A stretch of DNA of 64,000 bases from Streptomyces longhuiensis (GCF_020616555.1 NZ_CP085173.1:2170001-2234000); one strand, 5' to 3'. Shown: positions 35,944-45,274, counted from the first letter of the stretch. Notes: a model not told the origin generated them from the sequence alone. Made by a program: numbers and translations.

Positions 35944-36548
35944 TTGGTGGCCTCCTGGGCACGGTCGCCGAGCAGCCGCTCGACGTACTTGGCGATGACG
36001 TCGACCTCGAGGTTGACCGGGTCGCCGGCCTGCTTCAGGCCGAGCGTGGTCAGGGCGAGGGTGGTGGGGATGAGGCTGATGGTGAAGTAGTCGGGGCCCG
36101 CGTCGACGACCGTGAGGCTCACTCCGTCGACGGTGATGGAGCCCTTCTCGACGACGTAGCGGGCGAGGTGCGCCGGGAGCGAGACCTTGACGATCTCCCA
36201 GTTCTCCGACGGCTTGCGCTCGACGATGCTGCCCGTGCCGTCGACGTGCCCCTGCACGATGTGTCCACCCAGGCGCGCGCCGACGGCGGTGGGGCGCTCC
36301 AGGTTGACCCGGGAGCCGACCGCGAGGGCGCCGAGGCTGGACCGGTCGAGGGTCTCCGCCATGACGTCGGCGGTGAACTCGTCGCCCTCGTGCTCCACGA
36401 CCGTCAGACAGACACCGTTGACGGCGATGGAGTCGCCGTGGCGGGCCCCTTCGGTGACGACGGGGCCGCGCAGCCTGAAGCGGGAGGCGTCGCCGAGTTC
36501 CTCGACGGCAGTGATCTCGCCCAGCTCTTCGACGATTCCGGTGAACAC
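35940..36548 (-). CDS. ribE: riboflavin synthase alpha chain (RibE)
   Basis: A 202-residue enzyme that dismutates lumazine to riboflavin. It has two homologous lumazine-binding domains: [11 protein letters not shown] at the start with [12 protein letters not shown] near 47, and [13 protein letters not shown] near 100 with [13 protein letters not shown] near 145. The start is GTG 36548 with AGGAGC upstream. It begins one base after the stop of a 49-codon leader ORF, implying coupled translation. Confidence 0.96.
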   Translation of the reverse strand: MFTGIVEELGEITAVEELGDASRFRLRGPVVTEGARHGDSIAVNGVCLTVVEHEGDEFTADVMAETLDRSSLGALAVGSRVNLERPTAVGARLGGHIVQGHVDGTGSIVERKPSENWEIVKVSLPAHLARYVVEKGSITVDGVSLTVVDAGPDYFTISLIPTTLALTTLGLKQAGDPVNLEVDVIAKYVERLLGDRAQEATK

Positions 36549-36549
36549 T

Positions 36550-36699
36550 TCAGTGCTCCTTCGCTGCAGGGGCCGCGGGGCCGACAAGGGCGGCGGTGAG
36601 GCGCAACGCCTCAGGGCCGGCGGGGATTCCTGAAGGAGCGAAGGACGCGTGCGGGCGCACGGCTGCTCGCCGGGCGGGCACTGCGGAAGTGGTGGCCAC
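36550..36699 (-). CDS. 49-residue leader ORF before ribE
   Basis: A small ORF starting at GTG 36699 with a perfect AGGAGG five bases upstream. It ends at a TGA one base before the ribE GTG. The product is Ala/Pro/Arg-rich with no recognisable domain. It lies about 155 bases after the FMN aptamer. It could be a translated leader that couples riboswitch control to ribE, or a minor conserved peptide. The ribosome site is better than that of ribE itself. Confidence 0.5.
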   Translation of the reverse strand: MATTSAVPARRAAVRPHASFAPSGIPAGPEALRLTAALVGPAAPAAKEH

Positions 36700-37263
36700 C
36701 GGGTCCTCCTGCCTCTTCGGGCACGGACTCCGGGGCACTGTCGCGATATGGCGACAGAACGTACGGGCGAGGACACCGAGGCCGACGCCGAATGAGACCT
36801 GTCCCTGAGGACAAGTCGAAACAGACGGCGACGCGCACGAATGCCCGCCCGCCGCGCACTGCCTCCCATCCGGACTTTAACCGTCGGTCCAGGAATTTCA
36901 CCTGGTCAACCGGCCGCTGGAAGCGACCGGGTCGCGGACTGTAACCGCCGGTTCGGACTTTCACCGACCCCGGAGTGCGCTGCTTCTGGTACAGGGCCAG
37001 TGTGCCACGTCCACGCGTGGGCCAAACGGGTGATCGACTGTGGGCTGCCTCACAGGCCGTGTGCGTGGACTCGCGCAGCGTTCCGGGCTGTCGCCTCTGC
37101 CGGGGCAATGGCGTGACGATCGCAACCGCCCAGGTGGGCGGCGTACGGGCGGAACCCCTGAGGCGCCTCGCGGGCGATGTCACATTTTCGCGCCGCCGAC
37201 AGTCTCACCCGGAGAGGGACGTTCCACCGTGGAGCGTCCGGTGTGCGAAGGAGCGGAACTGCG
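36700..37263. other. rib leader and divergent promoter region
   Basis: It contains the FMN aptamer, its downstream expression platform, and the promoters of the rib operon and of the NmrA-like gene. No protein gene other than the leader ORF is supported. Confidence 0.6.
36854..36980 (-). promoter_or_regulatory. FMN riboswitch (RFN element)
   Basis: Read on the minus strand the segment has the conserved RFN blocks: GGTCGGTGAAAGTCCGAACC, GGCGGTTACAGTCCGCGAC, CAGGTGAAATTCCTGG, CCGACGGTTAAAGTCCGGAT and GGGAGGCAGT. The closing P1 stem is GCGCACT at 36974-36980 with AGTGCGC at 36854-36860. It precedes riboflavin genes, so FMN should repress the operon. No U-rich terminator is obvious, so control may act on translation. 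Confidence 0.95.
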
Positions 37264-38010
37264 ATGACCACGATCCTGGTGACCGGCGGCACGGGAACCC
37301 TGGGCAGTCTCGTCGTCGAGCGGCTGCGGGGGGACGGGCGCGAGGTGCGGGTGCTCAGCCGGCATGCGCGGCCGTACGCGGTGGACCTGCGGGAGGGCGG
37401 GCCCGGGCTGGACGAGGCCGTCGCGGGTGTGGACGCGATCGTGCACTGCGCGAGCACGCCGCGCGGTGGTGACGAGAAGGCGGCCGGGCATCTGATCGAG
37501 GCGGCGCGGCGGGCCGGGGTGCCGCACCTGCTGTACATCTCGATCGTGGGCGTGGACCGGGTGCCGCTCGGCTACTACAAGGCCAAGCTCGCGGTCGAGA
37601 AACTGGTCGAGGGATCGGGGCTCGGCTGGACGGTGCTGCGTACGACGCAGTTCCACGACCTGGTGTTCCAGGCCCTTCAGGCGGTGGCCAAGCTGCCGGT
37701 GATGCTCCTTCCGGCGGGGGTCGCCGACCAGCCCGTCGAGGTCGCCGAAGTGGCCGACCGCCTGGCGGAGTTGGCGACCGGCGAACCCGCGGGACGCGTG
37801 GCGGACATGGGTGGTCCCGCGGTGCGCACGGCGCCGGATCTGGCCCGCGCCTACCTGAGCGCGAGCCGTCGGCGCCGGCCGGTCGTCGAGGTGCGCCTGG
37901 CCGGGAAGGCGTACAAGGGCATGCGGGACGGCGGGCATCTGGCTCCCGATCGGGCCGTGGGCAAGGGCACGTTCGAGGAGTTCCTCGCTCGGCGGTTTCC
38001 CGCGAGCTGA
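37264..38010 (+). CDS. NmrA-like NAD(P)-binding oxidoreductase
   Basis: A 248-residue atypical short-chain dehydrogenase. TTILVTGGTGTLGSLV at residues 2-17 is the Rossmann GxxGxxG motif. HLLYISIVGVD near 95 and YYKAKLAVE near 108 resemble the SxnYxxxK catalytic arrangement, and the C-terminus is NmrA-like. It may reduce a small ketone or quinone or sense NADP; no substrate is indicated. A GGAGC ribosome site precedes ATG 37264. Confidence 0.85.
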   Translation: MTTILVTGGTGTLGSLVVERLRGDGREVRVLSRHARPYAVDLREGGPGLDEAVAGVDAIVHCASTPRGGDEKAAGHLIEAARRAGVPHLLYISIVGVDRVPLGYYKAKLAVEKLVEGSGLGWTVLRTTQFHDLVFQALQAVAKLPVMLLPAGVADQPVEVAEVADRLAELATGEPAGRVADMGGPAVRTAPDLARAYLSASRRRRPVVEVRLAGKAYKGMRDGGHLAPDRAVGKGTFEEFLARRFPAS

Positions 38011-38012
38011 CC

Positions 38013-38040
38013 CGGACCGCGCGCGGGGTTCAGCGGTCCG
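38013..38040. terminator. hairpin between convergent genes
   Basis: CGGACCGC at 38013-38020 pairs with GCGGTCCG at 38033-38040. It lies at the junction of the NmrA-like and ROK genes and overlaps the last codons of the latter. Confidence 0.55.
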
Positions 38041-39220
38041 TCGGCGCGAAGAGCTCGTCCTGCGCCCCGTCCCGGGCCATCAGAAGCGCTCCCCGCAGCA
38101 CCGCGGCGCCGCCGAGGGCGCCGGCCCGCACCTCGGTGGGCAGGGGGGACATGGCGGCGAGGCGGGTGGCGACCAGGGTCGCGAGGCGGTCGCCTCCCGC
38201 GCGGCCGACCTCGCCGCCCAGGACGAGGCAGCCGGGGTCGAGGACGGCGACGACGGAGGCGGCCCCGAGGACGAGCCGGTCGGCGAGTGCGTCGAGGAAG
38301 TGGGCGGGGGGCGTTCCGGGCTCCGCCCGTACCGCTTCGCGGACGAGCGCGGCGGCGGCCGGTTCCCCCGGTGCGGCCGCCGGGCCCACCAGGCCGTGGG
38401 CGCGGGCGAGTTCCGCGATGGCGGCGGATCCGGCCAGCGAGTGGAAGCCTCCGTCGCACCCGGTCGCGGACGGGAGTCCGGCCGTGCCCGGCACCGGCAG
38501 GAAGCCGATCTCGCCGGTGCCGCCAGAGGCCCCGCGGCGCAGGACGCCGTCGAGGACGACCGCGGCGCCGATGCCGTGGCCGAGCCAGAGCAGGGCGAAC
38601 GTGTCACGGTCGCGGGCGGCGCCGTCGCGCTGTTCGGCGAGGGCGGCGAGGTTGGTCTCGTTCTCCACCAGGACGCGGGCCGGCAGGCGTTCGTGGAGGG
38701 CGGCGACGAGGCGGCGGTGCCACTCGGGCAGGCCCGACGAGTCACGGAGTTCGCCGGTGACGGGGTCGATGAGGCCAGGGGCGCCGATTCCCACGGTGTG
38801 CAGGGGTTCGGCGCCCGCCTCCTTCGCGGTGCGCTCGACCAGGGCGACGGCCCGTTCGACGGCGGGGCCGGTGCCCCCCTCGTCGTCGATGGGCGCGGAC
38901 GCCTCGGCGAGGACGGTGCCCACGAGGTCGGCGACGGTGAGGGTGACGCCCTCGGTGCGGACGTCGAGCGCGGCGAGATGGGCGAGCCCGGAGACGATCC
39001 CGTGGAGTTTGGCGTTGGGGCCGCGGCGCTGGGCGCCTGCCTCGCCGACGACCTCGATCAGGCCCTGGGCCGTGAGCCGCTCGACGAGGTCGGCGACGGA
39101 GGGCCGGGACAGGCCGGTGAGCTCTTTCAACTGCCCGGCCGTCAGGGGCCCTTCGCTCTGGAGGAGGCGCAGCGCGAGCCGGTCGTTGATGGCCCTGGCG
39201 GTACTCGGTGATGCGGGCAT
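38030..39220 (-). CDS. ROK-family transcriptional repressor
   Basis: A 396-residue regulator. The N-terminal winged helix is at about 10-70 (LTAGQLKELTGLSRPSVADLVERLTAQGLIE) and the ROK domain follows. The region normally holding the CxCGxxGCxE zinc motif reads GLPSATGCDGGFH, so metal binding is probably lost. The phosphate motif DVRTEGVTLTVADL is also degenerate. It most likely senses a sugar without phosphorylating it. It is divergent from an MFS gene, with an inverted repeat between them. Confidence 0.88.
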   Translation of the reverse strand: MPASPSTARAINDRLALRLLQSEGPLTAGQLKELTGLSRPSVADLVERLTAQGLIEVVGEAGAQRRGPNAKLHGIVSGLAHLAALDVRTEGVTLTVADLVGTVLAEASAPIDDEGGTGPAVERAVALVERTAKEAGAEPLHTVGIGAPGLIDPVTGELRDSSGLPEWHRRLVAALHERLPARVLVENETNLAALAEQRDGAARDRDTFALLWLGHGIGAAVVLDGVLRRGASGGTGEIGFLPVPGTAGLPSATGCDGGFHSLAGSAAIAELARAHGLVGPAAAPGEPAAAALVREAVRAEPGTPPAHFLDALADRLVLGAASVVAVLDPGCLVLGGEVGRAGGDRLATLVATRLAAMSPLPTEVRAGALGGAAVLRGALLMARDGAQDELFAPTDR

Positions 39221-39295
39221 GGCGCGGATCCTTCCAGATCGCCTTCGCTGCCGGGACGGGGGCCGTACGGGGAGACCGGTGGAATACCGACTATT

Positions 39296-39316
39296 TATCA
39301 GGCAGGGTTCCTGATA
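39296..39316. promoter_or_regulatory. candidate ROK operator
   Basis: TATCAGG at 39296-39302 and CCTGATA at 39310-39316 form an inverted repeat with a 7-bp spacer in an AT-rich island. It sits between the divergent ROK and MFS genes, 45 bp before the MFS start. TATCAGG/CCTGATA half-sites are typical for actinobacterial ROK repressors. Confidence 0.65.
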
Positions 39317-39361
39317 GTTTACGCCAGCAGCCTGGGGACAGTATCGGGAGGGGCACGCCGG

Positions 39362-40582
39362 ATGAGTGAAGTCGGTTACGGGGCAAGGGAGTTGAAGCGC
39401 GCACGCTATGCGGTCGCGACCGTCTTCTGCGTCCATGGAGCGGTCACCGGGTCCTTCGCGACCCGAGTGCCCTGGATCCAGGACCACGCGGGGGTCAGCG
39501 CGGGCCAGCTCGGTGTCGCGCTCGCCTTCCCCGCGCTCGGCGCCTCGGTGGCGATGCCGCTCGCCGGCTGGGTGAGCCACCGGTTCGGCGCACGCACGGC
39601 GCTGCGCGGCCTGCTCGCCCTGTGGACGCTCGCGCTGATCCTGCCCTCGCTCGCGCCGAATCTGGCAGTGCTGTGCGTGGCGCTGTTCGCGTACGGCGCG
39701 TCGGCGGGCATGTCGGACGTGGCGATGAACGCACTGGGCGTCGAGGTCGAGAACCGCCTCGACCGGTCGATCATGTCCAGCCTGCACGGCATGTGGAGCG
39801 TGGGCGCCCTCATCGGTTCGGCGGCCGGCACGCTGGCCGCGCACCTCGGCTCGGACGCCCGCCTGCACCATCTGCTCGCCGCGGCGACCCTGACGGTCGT
39901 GGGCTTCATCGCGTGCGGCGGCGTGCTGGACCTGCGCCCCACGGAGGACGAGGAGCCGCCGCCGCGCTTCGCGCTGCCGCCCAGGTCGGCGCTGCTGATC
40001 GGCGCGGTCGGCTTCTGCGCCGTCTTCGCCGAGGGGGCGAGCCTGGACTGGTCGGCGGTCTATCTGCGGGACGTCCTCGACACGTCCGCCGGGCTCGCGG
40101 CCGCGTGCACCACCGCGTTCACGCTCACGATGGCCGTGGCGCGGCTCGCCGGCGACAGGATCGTGGACCGGTTCGGCGCGGTGCGTACCGTGCGGGTCGG
40201 CGGGGTCGGCGCCGCGCTCGGCGGACTGCTCGTGGTGGTGGCGCCGAACCCGGCGGTCGCGATGGCCGGTTTCGGCCTGATGGGCCTCGGGATCGCGGTC
40301 GTCGTGCCGCTCGCCTTCGCGGCGGCGGGGCGCAGCGGACCGAATCCGAGCCAGGCCATCGCGGGCGTCGCCACCATCACGTACACCTCGGGACTCATCG
40401 CGCCCTCCGCGATCGGGACGGTCGCCGACGCGACGAGCCTGGTGGTGTCGTTCGGCCTGGTGACGTTCCTGGCGTGCGGGCTCGCGGTGTTCGCGGGGGT
40501 GCTGCGCACGGGGGACCGTACGCGGACGAAGCCGGCCGAGGTCAGTCCTGCGTCCGCAGGAGCTCACGGCCAAGGGTCCTGA
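39362..40582 (+). CDS. MFS transporter controlled by ROK regulator
   Basis: A 406-residue transporter with twelve hydrophobic helices. The loop GWVSHRFGARTALRG after helix 2 is the MFS signature. The FATRVPWIQDHAGVSAGQLG start resembles the YbjJ/FucP-like branch. Divergence from a ROK repressor suggests a sugar or sugar-derived substrate. Its last 41 bp overlap the convergent thioesterase gene. Confidence 0.88.
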   Translation: MSEVGYGARELKRARYAVATVFCVHGAVTGSFATRVPWIQDHAGVSAGQLGVALAFPALGASVAMPLAGWVSHRFGARTALRGLLALWTLALILPSLAPNLAVLCVALFAYGASAGMSDVAMNALGVEVENRLDRSIMSSLHGMWSVGALIGSAAGTLAAHLGSDARLHHLLAAATLTVVGFIACGGVLDLRPTEDEEPPPRFALPPRSALLIGAVGFCAVFAEGASLDWSAVYLRDVLDTSAGLAAACTTAFTLTMAVARLAGDRIVDRFGAVRTVRVGGVGAALGGLLVVVAPNPAVAMAGFGLMGLGIAVVVPLAFAAAGRSGPNPSQAIAGVATITYTSGLIAPSAIGTVADATSLVVSFGLVTFLACGLAVFAGVLRTGDRTRTKPAEVSPASAGAHGQGS

Positions 40583-41000
40583 ACATCTCGCTCCAGGGGG
40601 CGGGGCGCAGGGTGGCCGGGTCGAGGCGGACGAGTACGCGGGTGCCGTGGGCGTAGGTCGTCCCGCCGTCCGCCGAGCAGAAGCGGAAGCCGTACGTCAG
40701 GCCGGTGGTGCCGAGCCGGTCGAGCCAGAGGTGCACGGCGTACGCGCCGGGGCGGTCGACCGGCGCGTCATAGGTGATGCGCAGTTCCTTGACCGCGTTG
40801 CAGAAGTCGCCTGCCGCCACCCAGTCGCCCTCGAAGACGAGGCCCCGCTCCGCCCACAGGGCGGTCCAGGCGCGCTCGACCATCACCGGGTAGCGGGCGT
40901 TGTGGAGCAGGCCGAGCGCGTCGAGGTCGTCGAAGTGGACGGTGACGGGGACGAGCTGTCCGTGGGACTGGGCGGGGCGGGCGAGGGCTTCGGCGGTCAC
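40542..41000 (-). CDS. 4HBT-family acyl-CoA thioesterase
   Basis: A 152-residue hot-dog fold thioesterase. The catalytic segment is VHFDDLDALGLLHNARYPVMVERA near residue 20, matching the D-x-D-x2-G-hvNN pattern with His-Asn. It probably hydrolyses an acyl- or aryl-CoA. The GTG at 41000 has AGGAGC upstream. It converges with, and overlaps, the MFS gene. Confidence 0.85.
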   Translation of the reverse strand: MTAEALARPAQSHGQLVPVTVHFDDLDALGLLHNARYPVMVERAWTALWAERGLVFEGDWVAAGDFCNAVKELRITYDAPVDRPGAYAVHLWLDRLGTTGLTYGFRFCSADGGTTYAHGTRVLVRLDPATLRPAPWSEMFRTLGRELLRTQD

Positions 41001-41097
41001 GGGTGGGGCTCCTGATGCGGTACGTACAAGAGCCCCATCGTACGACCTTGAACTAAGCAAACGCTCAGCAGGCCGGGCCGGGCGTGCCGCGACCCGT

Positions 41098-42378
41098 TCA
41101 GCCCGCGATCGAGTCGAGCTGCTCGGCCGCCGGGCGCAGTGCCCACAGGTCCCCGCCGGGCGGCGTCTCCAGACGCGGGACCGCCCGCTTCGCCGCGGCG
41201 CTCCCGGCGTCGGCGGCAGCGTGCACGATGTCGCTCGCCGCGAACCGGTGGAACTCCAGCTCGGGGTGCGGCCATGCCGTCGCCCCGGTGGCCGCGGGCA
41301 GCAGATAGTCGACGGCCTTGAACAGGCTCTGCCCGTCCGGGCCCCGGTACGACCACAGGTCCACGCCGACATGCCGCCCGATCGCGGCGAGCCGGGTGTA
41401 GGCGACCAGATCGAAGGTCGAGTAGTGCCAGCTGCGGGTCCTGGCGAGCTCCTGCGGCTGGCTGCCGTCGCCCGCGATCTGCGGGGCGATGCGCTTGATG
41501 CGGGCGTCGAGGACGGTGCGGCGGGCGAGGGCGGTGTCGCCGGTGGCGTAGGCGAGGGCAGCGACCTGGAGGTCGTAGAACGTGCCGTGGTTGTTCTCGG
41601 CGGCGCCCTCCTGAGCGCCGAAGTCGCTGTTCACGAGCCAGCCGAGGAAGTCCTTGTTCCACTCTCCCATCGCCGTGCGGTCGCCCTTCGACCAGCCGGG
41701 GGCGCCCGTGCCGAGGAGGGCGACGGCGTCGGTGACACTCGTGTACGACTGCGAGAAGTCGATGATGCCGATGGCCCGCCCGTCGTACTTGCAGGGGATG
41801 AACTGGGCGTGGTCCAGGTTCGGGTTCATGCGCGTGTCCGGGTCGAGGAACCAGGTGCGCAGGACCGTGGCGGCCTTCCGCGCGTACTCCTTGCGGCCCG
41901 TGTAGTACCAGGCGAGGGCGAGGTCGTACGTCGAGTCGAAGACCTTCTCCACGTCCTGGCGGTCGGTCCCGGTGTCGACCTCGGGGTTGCGCTGTCCGTC
42001 GCGCTGGACGTACGGGCAGCCCCAGGGGTTGTCGGAGGTGGGCGTCTGTGAGGGCCACCAGTAGGGGGCCTGGCTCAGATAGTCGTGGACGTCGCCGCCG
42101 GGCGCGGGCTTCGGTTTGTCGACGACGGTCCAGGGGCCCTGGTCCAGCCAGGTGTCGGCGCGGGCCGTCAAGTCCCTTACGGCGTGCTTGAGTTGCGGGT
42201 CGCCGTGGTCGAGGCGCTGCTTGGTCCGCAGCAGGCGCTCGCCGTCGAGGACGGCGGTGCGCGGGGCGCTCACGCCGGCTGTCGCGGACTGGGCCGATAT
42301 GGGGACGGCGGCGACGGCGGTGAGGGCCGCCACCGCGGCGAGCAGGGCACCGAGACGTACACGGGATCTGGCACGCAT
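41098..42378 (-). CDS. secreted alginate-lyase-family (PL5-like) protein
   Basis: A 426-residue protein. Residues 1-~33 are a signal peptide ending near SAQSATAG. The (alpha/alpha)6 barrel contains PYWWPSQT near 95, the catalytic AENNHGTFYDLQ near 255, and RSWHYSTFDL near 315, as in AlgL-type lyases. It may cleave uronate-containing polysaccharide. The ATG at 42378 with GGGAG five bases upstream is preferred to the ATG at 42393. Confidence 0.85.
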   Translation of the reverse strand: MRARSRVRLGALLAAVAALTAVAAVPISAQSATAGVSAPRTAVLDGERLLRTKQRLDHGDPQLKHAVRDLTARADTWLDQGPWTVVDKPKPAPGGDVHDYLSQAPYWWPSQTPTSDNPWGCPYVQRDGQRNPEVDTGTDRQDVEKVFDSTYDLALAWYYTGRKEYARKAATVLRTWFLDPDTRMNPNLDHAQFIPCKYDGRAIGIIDFSQSYTSVTDAVALLGTGAPGWSKGDRTAMGEWNKDFLGWLVNSDFGAQEGAAENNHGTFYDLQVAALAYATGDTALARRTVLDARIKRIAPQIAGDGSQPQELARTRSWHYSTFDLVAYTRLAAIGRHVGVDLWSYRGPDGQSLFKAVDYLLPAATGATAWPHPELEFHRFAASDIVHAAADAGSAAAKRAVPRLETPPGGDLWALRPAAEQLDSIAG

Positions 42379-42582
42379 CACAACTCCCATCACGTATCTG
42401 AACGACGTTCATGGATCAAGCCGTGCGAGCGTAGGGCGCCGAGGTGGGCGTGACAATGCCTTCGGCAAGGATTCATGGATGGGATCGGGGCCGCCGACCG
42501 TGGCGCGAAAAGGGCCTTACGGCGCATTAACATGGCGGCGATCATTTCGAGCCACGGAAGCACCACAGAAAGCAGAACTCAT

Positions 42583-43989
42583 ATGGACCTCGGTGTGCGC
42601 TGGAAACTTCACGGCGACGGGCGCACCCCGGCTCCAGGCGCCGTCGTGCGCCCGGACGAGCGGCTCTCCTGGCCGCGCACGCTCGGGCTCGGCGCCCAGC
42701 ACGTCGTCGCGATGTTCGGCGCATCCTTCGTGGCGCCCGTCCTGATGGGTCTCGACCCGAACCTCGCGATCATGATGTCCGGCGTCTCGACCGTGATCTT
42801 CCTGCTCGCCACCCGCGGCCGTGTGCCCAGCTATCTCGGCTGCTCGCTCTCCTTCGTCGGCGTCGCCGCGGTGATCCGGGCGCAGGGCGGGACCAGCGCC
42901 ACGGTGACCGGAGCGGTGTTCGTGGTCGGCGCCGCGCTGTTCCTGGTGGGGCTCGCGGTGCAGAAGTTCGGCGCGCGGATCATCCACGCCGCGATGCCGC
43001 CGATCGTCACCGGCGCGGTCGTCATGCTGATCGGCTTCAACCTCGCGCCGGTGACGGCGTCGACGTACTGGCCGCAGGACCAGTGGACCGCGCTCCTCGT
43101 GATGCTGTTCACCGGTTTGGCCGTGGTGTGCCTGCGCGGTTTCTGGTCCCGTATCGCGATCTTCCTCGGGCTGCTCTTCGGCTACGGCATCTCCTGGGTG
43201 TTCGACCGGATCTTCGGCCGGATCCACTCCCCCTCCGGCGGCGCCGAGGCCGTCGACCACTGGCGCCTGGATCTGTCCGGCGTCGGCAAGGCCGACTGGA
43301 TCGGCCTGCCCTCCTTCCACGCCCCCTCGTTCCAGTGGTCGGCGATCCTCGTCGCGCTGCCCGTCGTGATCGCGCTGATCGCCGAGAACGCCGGACACGT
43401 CAAGGCCGTCGGCGAGATGACCGGCGACGACCTCGACGACAAGCTCGGCACCGCGATCTCCGCCGACGGCGTCGGCTCCATGCTCTCCACCGCGGTCGGC
43501 GGCCCGCCCAACACGACGTACTCCGAGAACATCGGCGTGATGGCCGCGACCCGCGTCTACTCGACGGCCGCGTACTGGGCGGCCGCCGGCTTCGCCCTGC
43601 TCTTCGGCCTGTGCCCCAAGTTCGGCGCGATCGTGGCCGCCATCCCGGGCGGCGTGCTCGGCGGCATCACCGTCATCCTCTACGGCATGATCGGTCTGCT
43701 CGGCGCGCAGATCTGGATCAACGCCAAGGTCGACCTGCGCAACCCGCTGAACCTCGTCCCGGCCGCCGCGGGCATCATCATCGGCGTCGGCAACGTGTCC
43801 CTGAAGTTCACCGACAACTTCTCGCTGAGCGGCATCGCCCTGGGCACCATCGTCGTCATCACCGGCTACCACGCGCTGCGCGCCATGGCCCCCGCGCACC
43901 TCAAGACGCAGGAGCCGCTCCTCGACTCGGGGACCTCGACGTACGACGACCCGCCCTCGGACGACGGCGGTCAGTCCGCCAGGTCGTAG
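42583..43989 (+). CDS. NCS2-family uracil/xanthine permease
   Basis: A 468-residue nucleobase transporter with about 12-14 helices. The N-terminal GLGAQHVVAMFGASFVAPVLMG, the QH motif, the substrate-binding IAENAGHVKAVGEMTG near residue 268 and GGPPNTTYSENIGVM near 305 are diagnostic of the UraA/NCS2 fold. The ENxGH signature favours uracil or a related pyrimidine. The start is uncertain: ATG 42532 or 42583; the latter fits the family N-terminus. Confidence 0.92.
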   Translation: MDLGVRWKLHGDGRTPAPGAVVRPDERLSWPRTLGLGAQHVVAMFGASFVAPVLMGLDPNLAIMMSGVSTVIFLLATRGRVPSYLGCSLSFVGVAAVIRAQGGTSATVTGAVFVVGAALFLVGLAVQKFGARIIHAAMPPIVTGAVVMLIGFNLAPVTASTYWPQDQWTALLVMLFTGLAVVCLRGFWSRIAIFLGLLFGYGISWVFDRIFGRIHSPSGGAEAVDHWRLDLSGVGKADWIGLPSFHAPSFQWSAILVALPVVIALIAENAGHVKAVGEMTGDDLDDKLGTAISADGVGSMLSTAVGGPPNTTYSENIGVMAATRVYSTAAYWAAAGFALLFGLCPKFGAIVAAIPGGVLGGITVILYGMIGLLGAQIWINAKVDLRNPLNLVPAAAGIIIGVGNVSLKFTDNFSLSGIALGTIVVITGYHALRAMAPAHLKTQEPLLDSGTSTYDDPPSDDGGQSARS

Positions 43990-45167
43990 GCGTAGTCGGG
44001 GGCGAACGACCCCGGCTCGCCCTTGCAGCCGTCCGACTCCCCCGGCAGCTTCACCCACAAGTAGGCGTCGATCCCGCGCTCCCCGGTGCGCAGGGTCGGC
44101 GCCTGCCCCAGTTTGCGGCCCGCGGGGTCGCACCACGCGCCGTCCGCCGGGGCGCCGTTGCCGTTGCGGCTGGTGTCGATCACGGCGCCCAGGGACGGTG
44201 GGCCGCCCATCGCCGCCAGGACCCGGCGGGCGTAGGCCACTTCGGCGGAGGTGCGGTTGAAGTTGGAGACGTTCGTGAAGACGCCGTCGGACGAGGCCGG
44301 CGACGCGGCGCCCGCCGCTCGCAGCCGGGCCGCCTGGGTAGCGGCGGGGTTCCAGTCGGAGTGCCCGGCGTCGTAGTACACCCGGGCCCTGGGGTTCGCC
44401 GACTTGAAGGCGCGGCCCGCGCGGGCCAGCGCCGCGTACCGGCCGGCGAGCTGCCCGCCGGAGAGGCACTCGGTCTGGGAGAGCGCGTCGGGTTCGAGGA
44501 CCACGACGACCTCGCCGGATCCGAGTCCCGCCGCGAACTTCTGCGCCCAGCTTTCGTACGCGGCGATGTCCGGCGCCCCGCCCTCCGACGCGCCCCCGCA
44601 GTCACGCTGGGGGATCGCGTACGGCACGAGCACCGGCACCCGGCCCTCGCGCGCCGCCGTGGACGTCACCGCCCGCACCCGGGACGTGATGGTGTCGGGT
44701 GTGAAGTCGGCGAACCAGACCGCGGCGGGCCGGTCGGCGATCCGGGACTCGATGAGGGGGCGCCGCGGGTCCGAGCGGTGGGCCCTGACCCAGTCGAGCA
44801 CCTGGGAGTCGGTGTGCCGGTACAGGCGCGTGGAGGCGGGCGTCACGGACCGCCCGGCCGACGCCCTCGGAGTAGGTTCCGGCTTCTTCTTCGCCGTCTT
44901 CGCGTTCGACGGGGAGGGCGACGCGCCGGGTGAGGCCGAGGCGGATGTCGCGGTCGGTACCGCGGGCAGCGGAAGCAGGTCGGGCGACCGCGTCACCCGG
45001 GGCCGCGCCACATCGCCGCCCTCGGACCCGTCGAGCGCCGACACCATCCCGGCGACCGTGCCGACCGCCGCGACCAGTGACGCGGCCGCCGCCATGGCAC
45101 CCCGGCGGGCGGCGACCCTGCGCTCGGCGCGCCGCTCGGCCAGCCGCTGCGCACGTAAGCCTGACAC
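43971..45167 (-). CDS. GH6-family glucanase with N-terminal anchor
   Basis: A 398-residue protein with a basic N-terminus, a membrane helix at about 27-46, and a Pro/Ser/Thr/Ala linker to about 105. The catalytic GH6 domain follows, with VPYAIPQRDCGG near 185, VVVLEPDALSQ near 228 holding the catalytic Asp, YYDAGHSDW near 270, and VIDTSRNGNG and YLWVKLPGESDG later. It hydrolyses beta-1,4-glucan. No cellulose-binding module is fused. The GTG start makes codon 4 TTA (45156-45158), suggesting bldA dependence. Its 3' end overlaps the permease gene by 19 bp. Confidence 0.9.
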   Translation of the reverse strand: MSGLRAQRLAERRAERRVAARRGAMAAAASLVAAVGTVAGMVSALDGSEGGDVARPRVTRSPDLLPLPAVPTATSASASPGASPSPSNAKTAKKKPEPTPRASAGRSVTPASTRLYRHTDSQVLDWVRAHRSDPRRPLIESRIADRPAAVWFADFTPDTITSRVRAVTSTAAREGRVPVLVPYAIPQRDCGGASEGGAPDIAAYESWAQKFAAGLGSGEVVVVLEPDALSQTECLSGGQLAGRYAALARAGRAFKSANPRARVYYDAGHSDWNPAATQAARLRAAGAASPASSDGVFTNVSNFNRTSAEVAYARRVLAAMGGPPSLGAVIDTSRNGNGAPADGAWCDPAGRKLGQAPTLRTGERGIDAYLWVKLPGESDGCKGEPGSFAPDYAYDLAD

Positions 45168-45274
45168 GCTGTTCTCCCTTTGCCCCACGCACGGTGCCCG
45201 GCCCGTTCCCCCGTTCTGGGGAAGCCCCCGGCCAGGCGGCACGCGCGCCAGCCTAGGCTTGAGAACCTGCCCCC

